This document shows, piece after piece, positions 1 through 6,963 of a DNA stretch of 19,001 bases. Below the pieces are notes generated by a model. It was not told the DNA's origin, searched no databases, and saw only the letters and a list, made by a program, of their open reading frames with translations. The stretch covers positions 1 through 19,001 of the forward strand of contig CAZMVD010000076.1 of NCBI GenBank assembly GCA_964569425.1. Reading direction: 5' to 3'. Every line of letters starts with the position of its first letter. Positions within the stretch are counted from its first letter, which is position 1. This DNA comes from JACQXM01 sp964569425. Lineage in GTDB: Bacteria > Planctomycetota > Phycisphaerae > UBA1845. A program made the position numbers and the translations under genes.

Positions 1-119
1 GCCAACTCCCCCCACTACCCGAACCCGCCATTGCAAACGGCTGAGGTGTTACGAAACAACTAACCGCACGGCAAATGTCAGGCCTAGCCATCGCAAGTCA
101 ATTGGGCAATGGCGTCCGA

Positions 120-136
120 CGACCCTTACAGGGTCG
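120..136. repeat. Short hairpin, 6-bp stem
   Basis: CGACCC (120-125) and GGGTCG (131-136) are perfect reverse complements around the loop TTACA. No T-run follows, so it is not an obvious terminator. It lies 20 bases left of a much stronger hairpin. Confidence 0.5.
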
Positions 137-156
137 CCCATCACGGCGGCCGATCA

Positions 157-193
157 CCGGGGGTGTGGTCCCGCCGCAGGACCACACCCCCGG
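157..193. repeat. Perfect 15-bp inverted repeat with 7-base loop
   Basis: CCGGGGGTGTGGTCC at 157-171 is exactly the reverse complement of 179-193, with the loop CGCCGCA between. Such a perfect GC-rich stem is unlikely by chance. No T-run follows on either strand, so a classical terminator is not supported. It may be a dispersed palindromic element like others in this window, or the terminator of a gene left of the window. Confidence 0.7.
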
Positions 194-553
194 CTGACTT
201 CGCAAACCCCTGCGGGGTACCGGGCGCCGCGCGCTCTCGTGCCGGCCAGCCACATAGGAGGCGAGCCGCGTGCACCCTACCAAACAGCGAACCGCGCCGA
301 CGATGCCGACCGTCGTCCGCGGTCGGCGTACCGCGCGGCGCCACTACTTTCAACCCGCCTCCCAAACTGCGATGCCTCCGCCGCCGTTTCTCGCGGTAGA
401 GAGGCACGCCCCCAGCCGATAGAATGGCGGCGCGCGTTTGGGATCCTAAACCGGGCGAGCCGCGGGATTGCAGTCCGCGCGGACTTACGGAATTCCAGAG
501 CCGGCACTGTGGAAGTCGCTACGCGATCTCAAAGCAAAGTGGAGGGTCGAACC

Positions 554-1090
554 ATGACGCAGACCGTTCCGGGAGTCTGGGTGACGCAGCCGGATGCCTA
601 TCGCCGGCAGATGGAGGAAAAGCTCGGCGGGCGCGCGCCGCTGGAGGTGCTGGGCAAGACCGCGGACGCGCTGGAAGCGATCGTGGCGCGGAACTCGCCC
701 GCGACGATGCGCGCGCGGCCTTTTCCCGGGAAGTGGACGCCTAACGAGATCATCGGCCATCTATCCGACGCGGAGTGGGTGTACGGCTACCGCCTGCGGC
801 TGATTCTGTGCGAAACGGAGCCGACGATTCTGGGCATGGACCAGGACTTGTGGGTGTCCGGGCAGCGGCACAACGAGCGCGAGCCGAAGGAGCTGGTGAC
901 CATGTTCCGTCAGCTTCGCGTGCACAACCTGGCGATCTGGCGGCAGACGACTGAGGCCGATCTGAAGCGCGTCGGACAACACAACGAGCGCGGGGCCGAG
1001 TCGCTGGGAATGATGCTGCGAATGCTCGCCGGGCACGACCTGCACCACATCGATCAGATCGAGCGCTACCTCGCGGCGGGGCAGAAGTAG
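554..1090 (+). CDS. DinB-family (DinB/YfiT-like) metal-binding protein
   Basis: The 178-residue protein has the expected length and motifs of the DinB/YfiT four-helix-bundle superfamily. His69 in GHLSDAEW and His161/His165 in AGHDLHHIDQI fit the usual three-histidine metal site. Members include thiol-dependent transferases and damage-induced proteins of unknown activity, so the substrate cannot be named. The PGKWTPNEI stretch before the first histidine is typical of the family. The ATG at 554 is chosen because GGAGGG (541-546) stands 7 bases upstream and the family's N-terminus begins near here; the frame is open to 239, but that part is an arginine-rich shadow. The gene stands alone on the plus strand and converges with the gene ending at 1152. 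Confidence 0.88.
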   Translation: MTQTVPGVWVTQPDAYRRQMEEKLGGRAPLEVLGKTADALEAIVARNSPATMRARPFPGKWTPNEIIGHLSDAEWVYGYRLRLILCETEPTILGMDQDLWVSGQRHNEREPKELVTMFRQLRVHNLAIWRQTTEADLKRVGQHNERGAESLGMMLRMLAGHDLHHIDQIERYLAAGQK

Positions 1091-1151
1091 CGGTAAAGGG
1101 TGGGCGTGGTTTTCGCGCGGCTTCTTCGCGCCCTGGCTACAAAGGACAGCC

Positions 1152-1412
1152 TTACGGCTCCAACGTTCGCTCGTGGTCGCGCTCCCAGCGCTGCATGTCG
1201 GCGATGAGCGCGCTGTGTCGGGCGATGGTGGCGCGCATGTCGGCGGAGGCGGGCACGGTGGCGAAGACGTGGGGGCGGTTCTTGGCACGCGCGTTGAGGT
1301 CGGCGAGGAAGTCGTCCCAGTTGCCTTCGTAAAGGGTGTCGCGGATCTGGAGGAGCATGCGCTGCTCGGCGGTCAGCGGCGGGAATTCCGGCTGAGCAGG
1401 ATCGGGGGCCAT
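1152..1412 (-). CDS. Small uncharacterised protein (86 aa)
   Basis: I recognise no named family. The product is soluble, charged and probably helical, with no signal peptide or membrane segment; a tryptophan- and acid-rich middle (about residues 29-38, YEGNWDDFLA) and a C-terminal helix with WERDHER stand out. The frame stays open upstream to 1763, but that part is a proline/serine-rich shadow of the intergenic DNA and the next gene. The ATG at 1412 is preferred because a promoter -10 (GATACT, 1425-1420) lies only 7 bases before it, exactly as in the two genes to its right, implying a leaderless mRNA. There is no Shine-Dalgarno sequence. The shared promoter suggests co-regulation with the zinc-ribbon membrane proteins at 1555-2283 and 2432-3157. 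Confidence 0.7.
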   Translation of the reverse strand: MAPDPAQPEFPPLTAEQRMLLQIRDTLYEGNWDDFLADLNARAKNRPHVFATVPASADMRATIARHSALIADMQRWERDHERTLEP

Positions 1413-1419
1413 GTAGGGC

Positions 1420-1449
1420 AGTATCGGCGGATTCCGGAGCGTTGTCGAA
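1420..1449 (-). promoter_or_regulatory. Predicted promoter of the 86-aa gene, leaderless type
   Basis: Reading the minus strand, TTCGAC (1449-1444) and GATACT (1425-1420) are separated by 18 bases, and the ATG at 1412 begins 7 bases after the -10. Two more promoters of the same form, also with 18-base spacers, precede the genes starting at 2283 and 3157. Confidence 0.65.
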
Positions 1450-1468
1450 CCGCTGCGCGGAATGGCGA

Positions 1469-1483
1469 CCCGGCATGGCCGGG
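1469..1483. repeat. Palindrome CCCGGC-ATG-GCCGGG upstream of the promoter
   Basis: A perfect 6-bp stem with a 3-base loop lies 19 bases upstream of the -35 of the gene starting at 1412. Equivalent palindromes with different bases but kept pairing lie at 2347-2359 and 3221-3235 before the other two promoters of this set. It could be a protein binding site or an RNA hairpin ending the upstream transcript; no T-run is present. Confidence 0.5.
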
Positions 1484-1540
1484 CCTTACTGCATGGCGAA
1501 TGACAGGGCGCGGAAGTATCCGACACCCGTTGTCGGGGAC

Positions 1541-1670
1541 TTGAGTGGGACAATTCAGGGCGAATGCGGGTCGGCGGCGGATGGCTCGGCCGATTGAAGA
1601 AGCGCGGGGTCGAAGGCGTGGCCGCATTCGGGGCAACGCGGAACGGTGAGGCCGAGGAGCAGGTAATCGC
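1541..1670. repeat. Left copy of a ~130-bp direct repeat (zinc-ribbon 3' end plus downstream)
   Basis: This stretch matches 2418-2548 with only a few mismatches by eye. It covers the last part of the coding sequence, the stop codon and about 14 bases after it. The preceding coding regions of the two paralogues have diverged far more, which points to a recent exchange or a strong constraint limited to this module. Confidence 0.8.
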
Positions 1671-2283
1671 AATGCGCACAGCGCGGGGTGGCCGAGGCGC
1701 CGATATAATCGTCGATGCGCGCGAAGCCGCGGCGGACGTTGCGAACGACGAGGATGGGAACAACGAGTAACCAAAGTGGAGAGCCGAAAACCCGGACGAG
1801 GGGGGAAAGCAACCACACAGGATTCGCGGCCGGACCGTAGAATTGGAATGAGGACCTGGTAGCGGCGTGAAGCCAGGCGAACGCCGTCCAGATCAAGATG
1901 GGGAGCACGACAGTGAGCGGAGCCAGGAACACGAGATTGTGCTTCACGCGATAGTCCGCAGTAACGGTGCGCTGTGCTTCTTTCAGCGTTGCGTCGGCGA
2001 CGATAAAGCCGAACCCGCCAAAAACAGCGAACCAGACCATCGCCATGGCTGCGGTATCTCGCGCGTAGTCCCACCAGTCTCGGTACGGCTCGCCACCTCC
2101 GTAGGGAACCCAGACCATTAACAGTGTGGCATCGACGACGCCAACGATCGTTCCCACGATGACGCCCTTCCGAATTGAACAACACTCGGCTACCTGGGCG
2201 AGTGAACCGGGCGACCACAATAAGCGGAGTGTGCCTACGTGCGGGCGCGGACGGAATTCCGATTCGGCGGCGCTGCCTGGCAT
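1555..2283 (-). CDS. Membrane protein with C-terminal zinc ribbon, paralogue 1
   Basis: The 242-residue protein has about four hydrophobic segments (near residues 40-60, 78-96, 117-137 and 158-181) and ends in a cytosolic zinc-ribbon-like motif with Cys202-x2-Cys205 and Cys217-x2-Cys220. The last 40 residues are nearly identical to those of the neighbour at 2432-3157; both share RLLWSPG near the N-terminus and a similar fourth-segment region (AFAWL..FQF). Function is unknown; such Cys4 knuckles commonly bind zinc and may mediate protein or nucleic acid contacts. The ATG at 2283 is chosen because the paralogue aligns from there and a promoter -10 lies 6 bases before it. The frame is open upstream to 2430, but that stretch is intergenic. 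Confidence 0.78.
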   Translation of the reverse strand: MPGSAAESEFRPRPHVGTLRLLWSPGSLAQVAECCSIRKGVIVGTIVGVVDATLLMVWVPYGGGEPYRDWWDYARDTAAMAMVWFAVFGGFGFIVADATLKEAQRTVTADYRVKHNLVFLAPLTVVLPILIWTAFAWLHAATRSSFQFYGPAANPVWLLSPLVRVFGSPLWLLVVPILVVRNVRRGFARIDDYIGASATPRCAHCDYLLLGLTVPRCPECGHAFDPALLQSAEPSAADPHSP

Positions 2284-2289
2284 TGCCGT

Positions 2290-2319
2290 AGTATCGGCGG
2301 AGCAGGACGGAGTGTCGAA
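2290..2319 (-). promoter_or_regulatory. Predicted promoter of zinc-ribbon paralogue 1, leaderless type
   Basis: On the minus strand TTCGAC (2319-2314) and GATACT (2295-2290) are 18 bases apart, and the ATG at 2283 follows after 6 bases. The hexamers and spacing are identical to those before 1412. Confidence 0.65.
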
Positions 2320-2346
2320 CTGCTGTGCGGGATGGTGAATGGCGAG

Positions 2347-2359
2347 CCGGCACGGCCGG
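2347..2359. repeat. Palindrome CCGGC-ACG-GCCGG upstream of the promoter
   Basis: This is the counterpart of the palindrome at 1469-1483. The stem is kept (5 bp here), with A>C in the loop. It lies 27 bases upstream of the -35 at 2319. Confidence 0.45.
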
Positions 2360-2417
2360 GTCTTACTGAACGGCAAATGAAAAGGCACGGACGTGTCCAC
2401 CGGGCGTTGCCGGGGCG

Positions 2418-2548
2418 TTGAGTGGGACAATTCAGGGCGAATGCGGGTCGTCGGCGGATGGCTCAGCCGGTTGAAGGAGCGCGGGGTCGAAGGCGTGGCC
2501 GCATTCGGGGCAGCGCGGAACGGTGAGGCCGAGGAGCAGGTAATCGCA
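2418..2548. repeat. Right copy of the ~130-bp direct repeat
   Basis: It matches 1541-1670, including the zinc-ribbon coding end, the stop codon and the first bases downstream. See the left copy for details. Confidence 0.8.
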
Positions 2549-3157
2549 CTGGAGGCATCGCGGTCCCGGCAAGTCGGCGAGGAACTGGTTCAGCTTCGGC
2601 AGGGTCCGCACGAAGTGTGCGATGAGCAATACGAACCCCGCAGGTACCCACACGGCTGAGCCGAGCATTGCAATGATCGGTGAGCTGAGCCAGGCGGGCT
2701 TCTGCGCGTACGCCCAGAACTGAAAAGTCGGGTCAGCGGCGTAGTTCAGCCACGCGAAAACCGACCACACCATCACCGGTATCAGGAAAACAACGGGACT
2801 GAGGAGCAACGCCTTGATGATCGCGTGCCAGCGCCGCGAGGGCATCAGGCGGGCGGAAAGCACGAGAAGCAATGCGAGGGCTCCAAACACAATGGTCAAC
2901 AGGGAGTACAGGGATACAACGATTATGAATCCGTCCTCTGCATAATCGCCAAAGTCGGCATAGGGCTCGTCCGCCCCGGAGATCAGCGCGGTGATGGGCA
3001 GCGAAACTTCGGCAGCAAGGAACAGTGTGCCCGCCAAAGCGGCGCGCACGGGGGAGCAATGCGTTGCGACGAAGGGCAGTGCCCCAGGCGACCACAGGAG
3101 ACGGACACTCTCTCGCGTCAGTTTGTCGGCAACGGACGGAGCCTGATCGTCGGACAT
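2432..3157 (-). CDS. Membrane protein with C-terminal zinc ribbon, paralogue 2
   Basis: This 241-residue paralogue of the gene at 1555-2283 has the same plan: a short soluble N-terminus with RLLWSPG (residues 19-25), about four hydrophobic segments (near 37-60, 78-102, 115-140, 158-183) and a C-terminal knuckle with Cys201-x2-Cys204 and Cys216-x2-Cys219. Two start codons are possible, 3166 (MSNMSDD) and 3157 (MSDD). The one at 3166 overlaps the -10 hexamer, so 3157, seven bases after the -10, is preferred by analogy with the two sister genes. The long open frame continuing to 4837 is a shadow through the MATE gene. Function is unknown; same strand and same promoter type suggest co-regulation with the genes to its left. 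Confidence 0.78.
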   Translation of the reverse strand: MSDDQAPSVADKLTRESVRLLWSPGALPFVATHCSPVRAALAGTLFLAAEVSLPITALISGADEPYADFGDYAEDGFIIVVSLYSLLTIVFGALALLLVLSARLMPSRRWHAIIKALLLSPVVFLIPVMVWSVFAWLNYAADPTFQFWAYAQKPAWLSSPIIAMLGSAVWVPAGFVLLIAHFVRTLPKLNQFLADLPGPRCLQCDYLLLGLTVPRCPECGHAFDPALLQPAEPSADDPHSP

Positions 3158-3164
3158 GTTGGAC

Positions 3165-3194
3165 ATTCTCGACGGAGCTGGACGCCATGTCGAA
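3165..3194 (-). promoter_or_regulatory. Predicted promoter of zinc-ribbon paralogue 2, leaderless type
   Basis: TTCGAC (3194-3189) and GAGAAT (3170-3165) on the minus strand are again separated by 18 bases, and the ATG at 3157 follows after 7. The -10 differs from GATACT of the sister promoters while keeping the consensus first-, second- and last-base pattern. Confidence 0.62.
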
Positions 3195-3220
3195 CCGCCG
3201 CGCGGCATGGCGCATGACGA

Positions 3221-3235
3221 CCCGGGACCGCCGGG
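3221..3235. repeat. Palindrome CCCGG-GACCG-CCGGG upstream of the promoter
   Basis: Third member of the set at 1469-1483 and 2347-2359: a 5-bp stem with 5-base loop, 26 bases upstream of the -35 at 3194. Between this point and the stop codon of the MATE gene at 3367 I see nothing else that can be supported. Confidence 0.4.
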
Positions 3236-3366
3236 CCTGATCGAATCACGAATGAACCAAAGGCCGAAGAAGAGCGCCGAAGTGTCGAATACCCGAAAAC
3301 GACCATGCAACAACTGGCTTTCGGCAATTGGCAATTCCCATTCTCCATCGGCTTTATAGCGGTGGA

Positions 3367-4794
3367 TCAGAGATCCGCGGCCGGGACGGGCACCACGTCG
3401 GCCGCCGCCGGGTGACCCGCGGCGTCGCGGAAGAGTTCTATTCTTTCCCACGCGCCGCAGCGCCAGCGCCACAGGAAGTACATGGCCGCGAAGAAAAAGA
3501 GCGCGGCCGACGCCGCCCACGGGCCGATGCTGCCCCACTCCGGGTAGAAGGTCGCGGCATACCAGCCGCCGCCGACAATCACCACCCAGTTGCTGGTGGT
3601 AAAGACGATGGAGGGGATGAAGGTGTCGCCCGCGCCGCGTAGCGCGGCGCTGTAAGTAATGCTCATGGCGTCGAAGAGCTGGAAGACCGCGGCGCAGATC
3701 ATGACCCCGCGGCCGATGCGCATCACCTCCGGGTCGTTGTTGAACAGGCCGATGAGTTCGGCGCCGAACAGTGCGTAGATGATCGACAGCGAGCCCATGT
3801 AGCCGACGGTGATGAGCGTGGCGACGAAGGTCTCGCGGCGGGCGCGGGGGCGGTCGCCGGCGCCGATGGAGTTGCCCACCAGCGCCGTGAGCGCCTGTCC
3901 CACGCCCATCGAGGGCAGAAAGGCGATGCGCATGTACTGCCAGGCGGCGTTGGTGGCGATGAGGTGCGCGGTGCCGAAGGTGCGACCTACCAACACGTTG
4001 ACGAAGATGGCCCAGACGATGACCTCGGACACCGTCTGCAAGGCGAACGGGAGCCCCACGCGGATCAGGTCGCGCACCCGCGCCCACGAGGGCCGCCAGG
4101 TCGCGCGCGAATTGAACGTGCGGGCGCAGGCGGGCGCGAGCAGCGTCAGGATGAGGCGCAGCGTGCGATAGCCCACCGCGGCCAGCGTGCCCCACGCCGC
4201 GCCGGCAATGCCCATCGGTTCGTTGCCCAGCAGGCCGAACATGAGCACGGCGCTGACCACGACGTTCACGACGTTGGCTTCGACCGCCGACCACATCGCC
4301 ACCCACGGGCGGCGGACGGCGATGAAGAACCAGGCCAACCCGTTGGCGGCGATGGTCGGGCCGGTGGTGTGCAGCGCGATGTCCAGATAGGCGAGTTCGC
4401 GCACCTGCACTCCGGCATCGTGTCCGATGGCGCGCACCAGCGGGCCCATGACGGGCAGAACGAGGAAGCTGAGCAGGGCAAACGCCACGGCCAGGTAAAG
4501 GCTCTGCCATCCGTAGGCGCTGGCTTCGGCCGGGCGGCCGCGACCGAGGGACTGCGAAGCGAAGGTGTTGACCATCGAGACCAGGGCCATGCCCAGCACG
4601 ATGTAGGACCACATCAGCACCTGCGCGGGGAGGATGGCCGCCTGGGCTTCCGGCTCGCGCAGGAAGGTGATCATCACGTAATCGGCCACGTCCATCATGG
4701 CGCGCGAACTGGTGGTGAGCACGACCGGCACGGTCATGGCGATGATGTGGCGCAGCTCGGAGCGCGAGGATTCGGCGGTGTTCAGCGGGCACAC
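3367..4794 (-). CDS. MATE-family efflux transporter
   Basis: The product (475 residues from the chosen start) shows about twelve hydrophobic segments and two MatE half-repeats; the first begins with a PVVLTTSSRAMMDVADYVMI segment, the second near GLPFALQTVSEVIVWAIFVN. MATE proteins export drugs or metabolites across the inner membrane in exchange for Na+ or H+; the substrate cannot be read from sequence. Length is normal for the family. The start is uncertain. The GTG at 4794 is preferred: GAAGGA stands 10 bases before it, it begins just ahead of the first helix, and it avoids overlap with murJ. The frame is open to an ATG at 4944, but residues from there are a shadow of the murJ end. A promoter lies at 4828-4856. 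Confidence 0.9.
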   Translation of the reverse strand: MCPLNTAESSRSELRHIIAMTVPVVLTTSSRAMMDVADYVMITFLREPEAQAAILPAQVLMWSYIVLGMALVSMVNTFASQSLGRGRPAEASAYGWQSLYLAVAFALLSFLVLPVMGPLVRAIGHDAGVQVRELAYLDIALHTTGPTIAANGLAWFFIAVRRPWVAMWSAVEANVVNVVVSAVLMFGLLGNEPMGIAGAAWGTLAAVGYRTLRLILTLLAPACARTFNSRATWRPSWARVRDLIRVGLPFALQTVSEVIVWAIFVNVLVGRTFGTAHLIATNAAWQYMRIAFLPSMGVGQALTALVGNSIGAGDRPRARRETFVATLITVGYMGSLSIIYALFGAELIGLFNNDPEVMRIGRGVMICAAVFQLFDAMSITYSAALRGAGDTFIPSIVFTTSNWVVIVGGGWYAATFYPEWGSIGPWAASAALFFFAAMYFLWRWRCGAWERIELFRDAAGHPAAADVVPVPAADL

Positions 4795-4827
4795 GGCTTT
4801 GGCGTCCTTCCAGGGCGAAAAGGGGAG

Positions 4828-4856
4828 AGCATACCACACGACTGGGGAGATTTCGA
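4828..4856 (-). promoter_or_regulatory. Predicted promoter of the MATE gene
   Basis: On the minus strand TCGAAA (4856-4851) and TATGCT (4833-4828) are 17 bases apart. TGG directly before the -10 gives an extended -10. It falls in the gap between the murJ stop codon (4874) and the GTG at 4794. Confidence 0.45.
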
Positions 4857-4873
4857 CGGGCGCGGATGTTGTG

Positions 4874-6424
4874 TCAGTCGCCTTGTTCGCCGCGGAGGAC
4901 GCTGCGGAGTTCTTCGATGCGGAGCATCCAGGCGGCGAGGGCATAGGTGGCCAGCCCCGCGGTCACCAGCAGGGTCAAACGAACGGCGACGTGGGCCGGC
5001 AGCCAGGGGGTCACGAAGTCGGCGCGGTCGATGAACAGCACAACGCCGCACATCGCCGCGACGGCGAGAAGCATCTTGCCCAGCGGCACGGCGAGGGGGC
5101 GCCAGTTCATCTCGGGCAGGTGAGTGCGCAGGCGGCGCGCCAGCCACAGAACCTGCACGGTGGCGCACACGGCCGTGGAGAGGGCGAGGCCGCGTTCCTC
5201 CAACAGAAACACCAGCACCAGGTTCATGGCCAGGTTGATGAGCACCATGCGCGCGGCGAGCCGCGCCGGCGTGGCGCTGTCGTGCAGGGCGTAGAACGCG
5301 CGAACGACCACGTGCTGCGCGAAATAGGCGGCCAGCCCCAGGCTGTAGAAGCACAGGGTGGCGGCGACGCGCTGCGTTTGCGCGGGGCCGAACTCGCCGC
5401 GTTCGTACAACGCCGCCACCAGCGGGTGGGCCACGAGAATCAGCCCCGCGGTGGCGGGCAGCGAGATGAACGCGCCCAGGCGCAGGCCGCGGGCGATGGT
5501 TTCGGCCATGGCGGGGCGGTCGCCCTCGGCGGCGCGGCGCGAGAGCAGCGGAAAGACGGCGGTGGCGATGGAGATGCCGAAGACGCCGAGCGGAAGCTGA
5601 TAGAGGTATTGGGCGAAGCCGAGGACCGCCGGTCCGACGCGCTGCCCATCGTGCACGATGAAAAACCAGGCGATGAGGTAATCGAACAGCGAATTGATCT
5701 GCACGGCGGAGAGCCCGAGGACCATGGGGCCCATGAGGCGGAGCACTTTGGCCAGGCGCGGATCGCGCCACGCGCCGCCGTAGATGGGGTTGAAGCGGAC
5801 CATGCGCAGCGCGAGGGCGGTGGCGACGATTTGTAATACACCGGAAACCAGAATGCCGACACAGACCACGGTCATGAGGTCTGCGCCGCGCAGCCCCGCG
5901 CCATAAGCCCCGGCCAGCGCCGCGATGATGATGGCGATGTTGAGTATCGTCGGCGCGGCGGCAGGCACTGCGAAGTGCTGCCGGACGTTGAGCACCCCGC
6001 TCGCGACCGCCACCAGGCAGATGAGCACCATGTAGGGCATGAGGATGATGGTCAGGCGGAGCGCCAGGCTGTCGGCGGAGTGCTGCGCGATGAGCAGGGC
6101 GATTTCCACCAGTGCCAGCGCGGCCAGCAGGACTGCGGTCAGGGCGGTGAGCACGGCGCCAACGAAGCGGCGGGAACTTTCCTCGCCGTCGGTGCGCAGG
6201 GTGTCGGTCAGCACGGGGATCATGGCCGCGGAGAGGGCGCCTTCACCGAAGAGGCGCCGCGCCAGGTTGGGGGCCATGAAGGCGATGCGAAAGGCGGAGA
6301 GCAGTTCCGAGGTGCTGAAGAAGGCGGCGAAGACGGACTCGCGGATGAGTCCGAGAATGCGTGAGGCGGCGGTGAGCAGCGCGACCAGGCGTGCGGAGTT
6401 GACGAGGCGACCGGAGCCGGGCAT
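4874..6424 (-). CDS. murJ: Lipid II flippase MurJ (MviN)
   Basis: MurJ moves lipid-linked peptidoglycan precursor across the inner membrane. The 516-residue protein has the family length and about fourteen hydrophobic segments. The N-terminus SRILGLIRES (residues 21-30) and the block PNLARRLFGEGALSAAMIPV (52-71) are diagnostic; the conserved arginines R29, R47 and R57 line the family's central cavity region. Later blocks (DYLIAWF, QYLYQLPLGVFGIS, RAFYALHD) also fit. The start at 6424 is chosen because the family begins about ten residues before the first helix and a promoter -10 ends seven bases before this ATG; the frame is open to 6568, but the extra 48 residues look like a shadow. The MATE transporter downstream belongs to the same MOP superfamily. 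fdxA is divergent. Confidence 0.95.
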   Translation of the reverse strand: MPGSGRLVNSARLVALLTAASRILGLIRESVFAAFFSTSELLSAFRIAFMAPNLARRLFGEGALSAAMIPVLTDTLRTDGEESSRRFVGAVLTALTAVLLAALALVEIALLIAQHSADSLALRLTIILMPYMVLICLVAVASGVLNVRQHFAVPAAAPTILNIAIIIAALAGAYGAGLRGADLMTVVCVGILVSGVLQIVATALALRMVRFNPIYGGAWRDPRLAKVLRLMGPMVLGLSAVQINSLFDYLIAWFFIVHDGQRVGPAVLGFAQYLYQLPLGVFGISIATAVFPLLSRRAAEGDRPAMAETIARGLRLGAFISLPATAGLILVAHPLVAALYERGEFGPAQTQRVAATLCFYSLGLAAYFAQHVVVRAFYALHDSATPARLAARMVLINLAMNLVLVFLLEERGLALSTAVCATVQVLWLARRLRTHLPEMNWRPLAVPLGKMLLAVAAMCGVVLFIDRADFVTPWLPAHVAVRLTLLVTAGLATYALAAWMLRIEELRSVLRGEQGD

Positions 6425-6431
6425 CGCGCTC

Positions 6432-6460
6432 ACGATACGTTGTGGATTGGCCGATCGCAA
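6432..6460 (-). promoter_or_regulatory. Predicted promoter of murJ, leaderless type
   Basis: On the minus strand TTGCGA (6460-6455) and TATCGT (6437-6432) are separated by 17 bases; seven bases later comes the ATG at 6424. There is no Shine-Dalgarno sequence, so the transcript should start at or next to the start codon. Confidence 0.5.
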
Positions 6461-6576
6461 CGGCGCGGCGAGGAGGGTTTCGCCGGTGGGCGGGGATTTG
6501 CGGATGGGGCGGTTGACAAATGGGCGGAGGATGGGGAAGTTAGGGGCTGCGATGGGCGAAAACGACACTGTTTAAC

Positions 6577-6581
6577 GGAGG
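6577..6581 (+). promoter_or_regulatory. Shine-Dalgarno GGAGG deciding the fdxA start
   Basis: GGAGG lies 8 bases before the ATG at 6590 and fixes that start over the longer frame open to 6440. A perfect -35 (TTGACA, 6513-6518) lies upstream, but no convincing -10 is seen 16-18 bases after it. Confidence 0.75.
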
Positions 6582-6589
6582 TCTCGGTC

Positions 6590-6928
6590 ATGGCTCATGT
6601 GGTCTGCGAGCCCTGCATCAACTGCAAGTATACGGATTGCGTGGCCGTTTGCCCGGTGGATTGCTTTCACGAAGGGGTCAACTTTCTGGCGATCGATCCG
6701 GAGACGTGCATCGATTGCGGTCTGTGTCCGCCGGAGTGCCCCACGTCGGCGATCTTCGCGGAGGAGGACCTCCCCGAGAAGTGGAAGAACTACGTAGAGA
6801 TCAACGCCAAGTACGCGCCGCAGTGGCCGGTGATCGACTCTCAGAAGGAGCCGCTGCCGGGGGCGGACGAATCGGCCAAGGTGGAAACCAAGGCGGACCA
6901 ACTCGATCCGAATGCGTTTGCGGGTTGA
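6590..6928 (+). CDS. fdxA: Seven-iron ferredoxin FdxA ([3Fe-4S][4Fe-4S])
   Basis: This 112-residue electron carrier matches the Azotobacter FdI / FdxA family along its length. Counting Met as 1, Cys9, Cys17, Cys21 and Cys50 correspond to the [3Fe-4S] ligands and Cys25, Cys40, Cys43 and Cys46 to the [4Fe-4S] ligands; Cys12 is the usual free cysteine. The signatures NCKYTDCVAVCPVDCF and CIDCGLCPPECP are almost canonical, and the C-terminal part (WKNYVEINAKYAPQWPVI) is the family's typical extension. An additional cysteine, Cys6, stands where the relatives I recall have another residue. The redox partner is unknown. The gene is divergent from murJ and is followed by a dispersed palindromic repeat at 6938. 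Confidence 0.95.
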   Translation: MAHVVCEPCINCKYTDCVAVCPVDCFHEGVNFLAIDPETCIDCGLCPPECPTSAIFAEEDLPEKWKNYVEINAKYAPQWPVIDSQKEPLPGADESAKVETKADQLDPNAFAG

Positions 6929-6937
6929 GATAGCCAG

Positions 6938-6963
6938 GACCGGCTGAAAAGCCGGTCCCACAG
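6938..6963. repeat. Dispersed palindromic repeat (single copy after fdxA)
   Basis: The unit is a hairpin GACCGGCTG-AA-AAGCCGGTC-like stem followed by CCACAG. Three more copies lie at 9062-9087, 9120-9145 and 9170-9195. A degraded version (GACCGGCTGGTGCGGCCGG) begins near 6980. It sits ten bases after the fdxA stop codon, where it could act as an RNA 3' end structure. Confidence 0.75.

Larger units (their letters stand above)
1..553. other. Left-edge intergenic region without a supported gene
   Basis: No reading frame here looks like a real protein: the open frames are arginine- and proline-rich shadows of high-GC DNA. The region holds two strong hairpins (120-136 and 157-193). The stretch 541-553 contains the ribosome binding site of the following DinB-type gene. 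A TAGAAT at 420-425 could be a -10 element, but no acceptable -35 lies 16-18 bases upstream, so I do not call a promoter. Confidence 0.6.

Noticed and set aside
1520..1536. Rho-independent terminator after zinc-ribbon paralogue 1 (hairpin CCGACA/TGTCGG)
   Set aside because: The stem is only 6 bp, there is no T-run, and the equivalent position after paralogue 2 does not keep it.
3158..4837. Upstream extension of zinc-ribbon paralogue 2 to 801 residues
   Set aside because: The extension runs through the MATE gene in another frame; the paralogue at 1555-2283 and the promoter at 3165-3194 both support a start at 3157.
3964..5836. Long plus-strand open frames (356 and 379 residues)
   Set aside because: They are antisense to the MATE gene and murJ and are rich in Gly, His, Arg and Gln without any motif.
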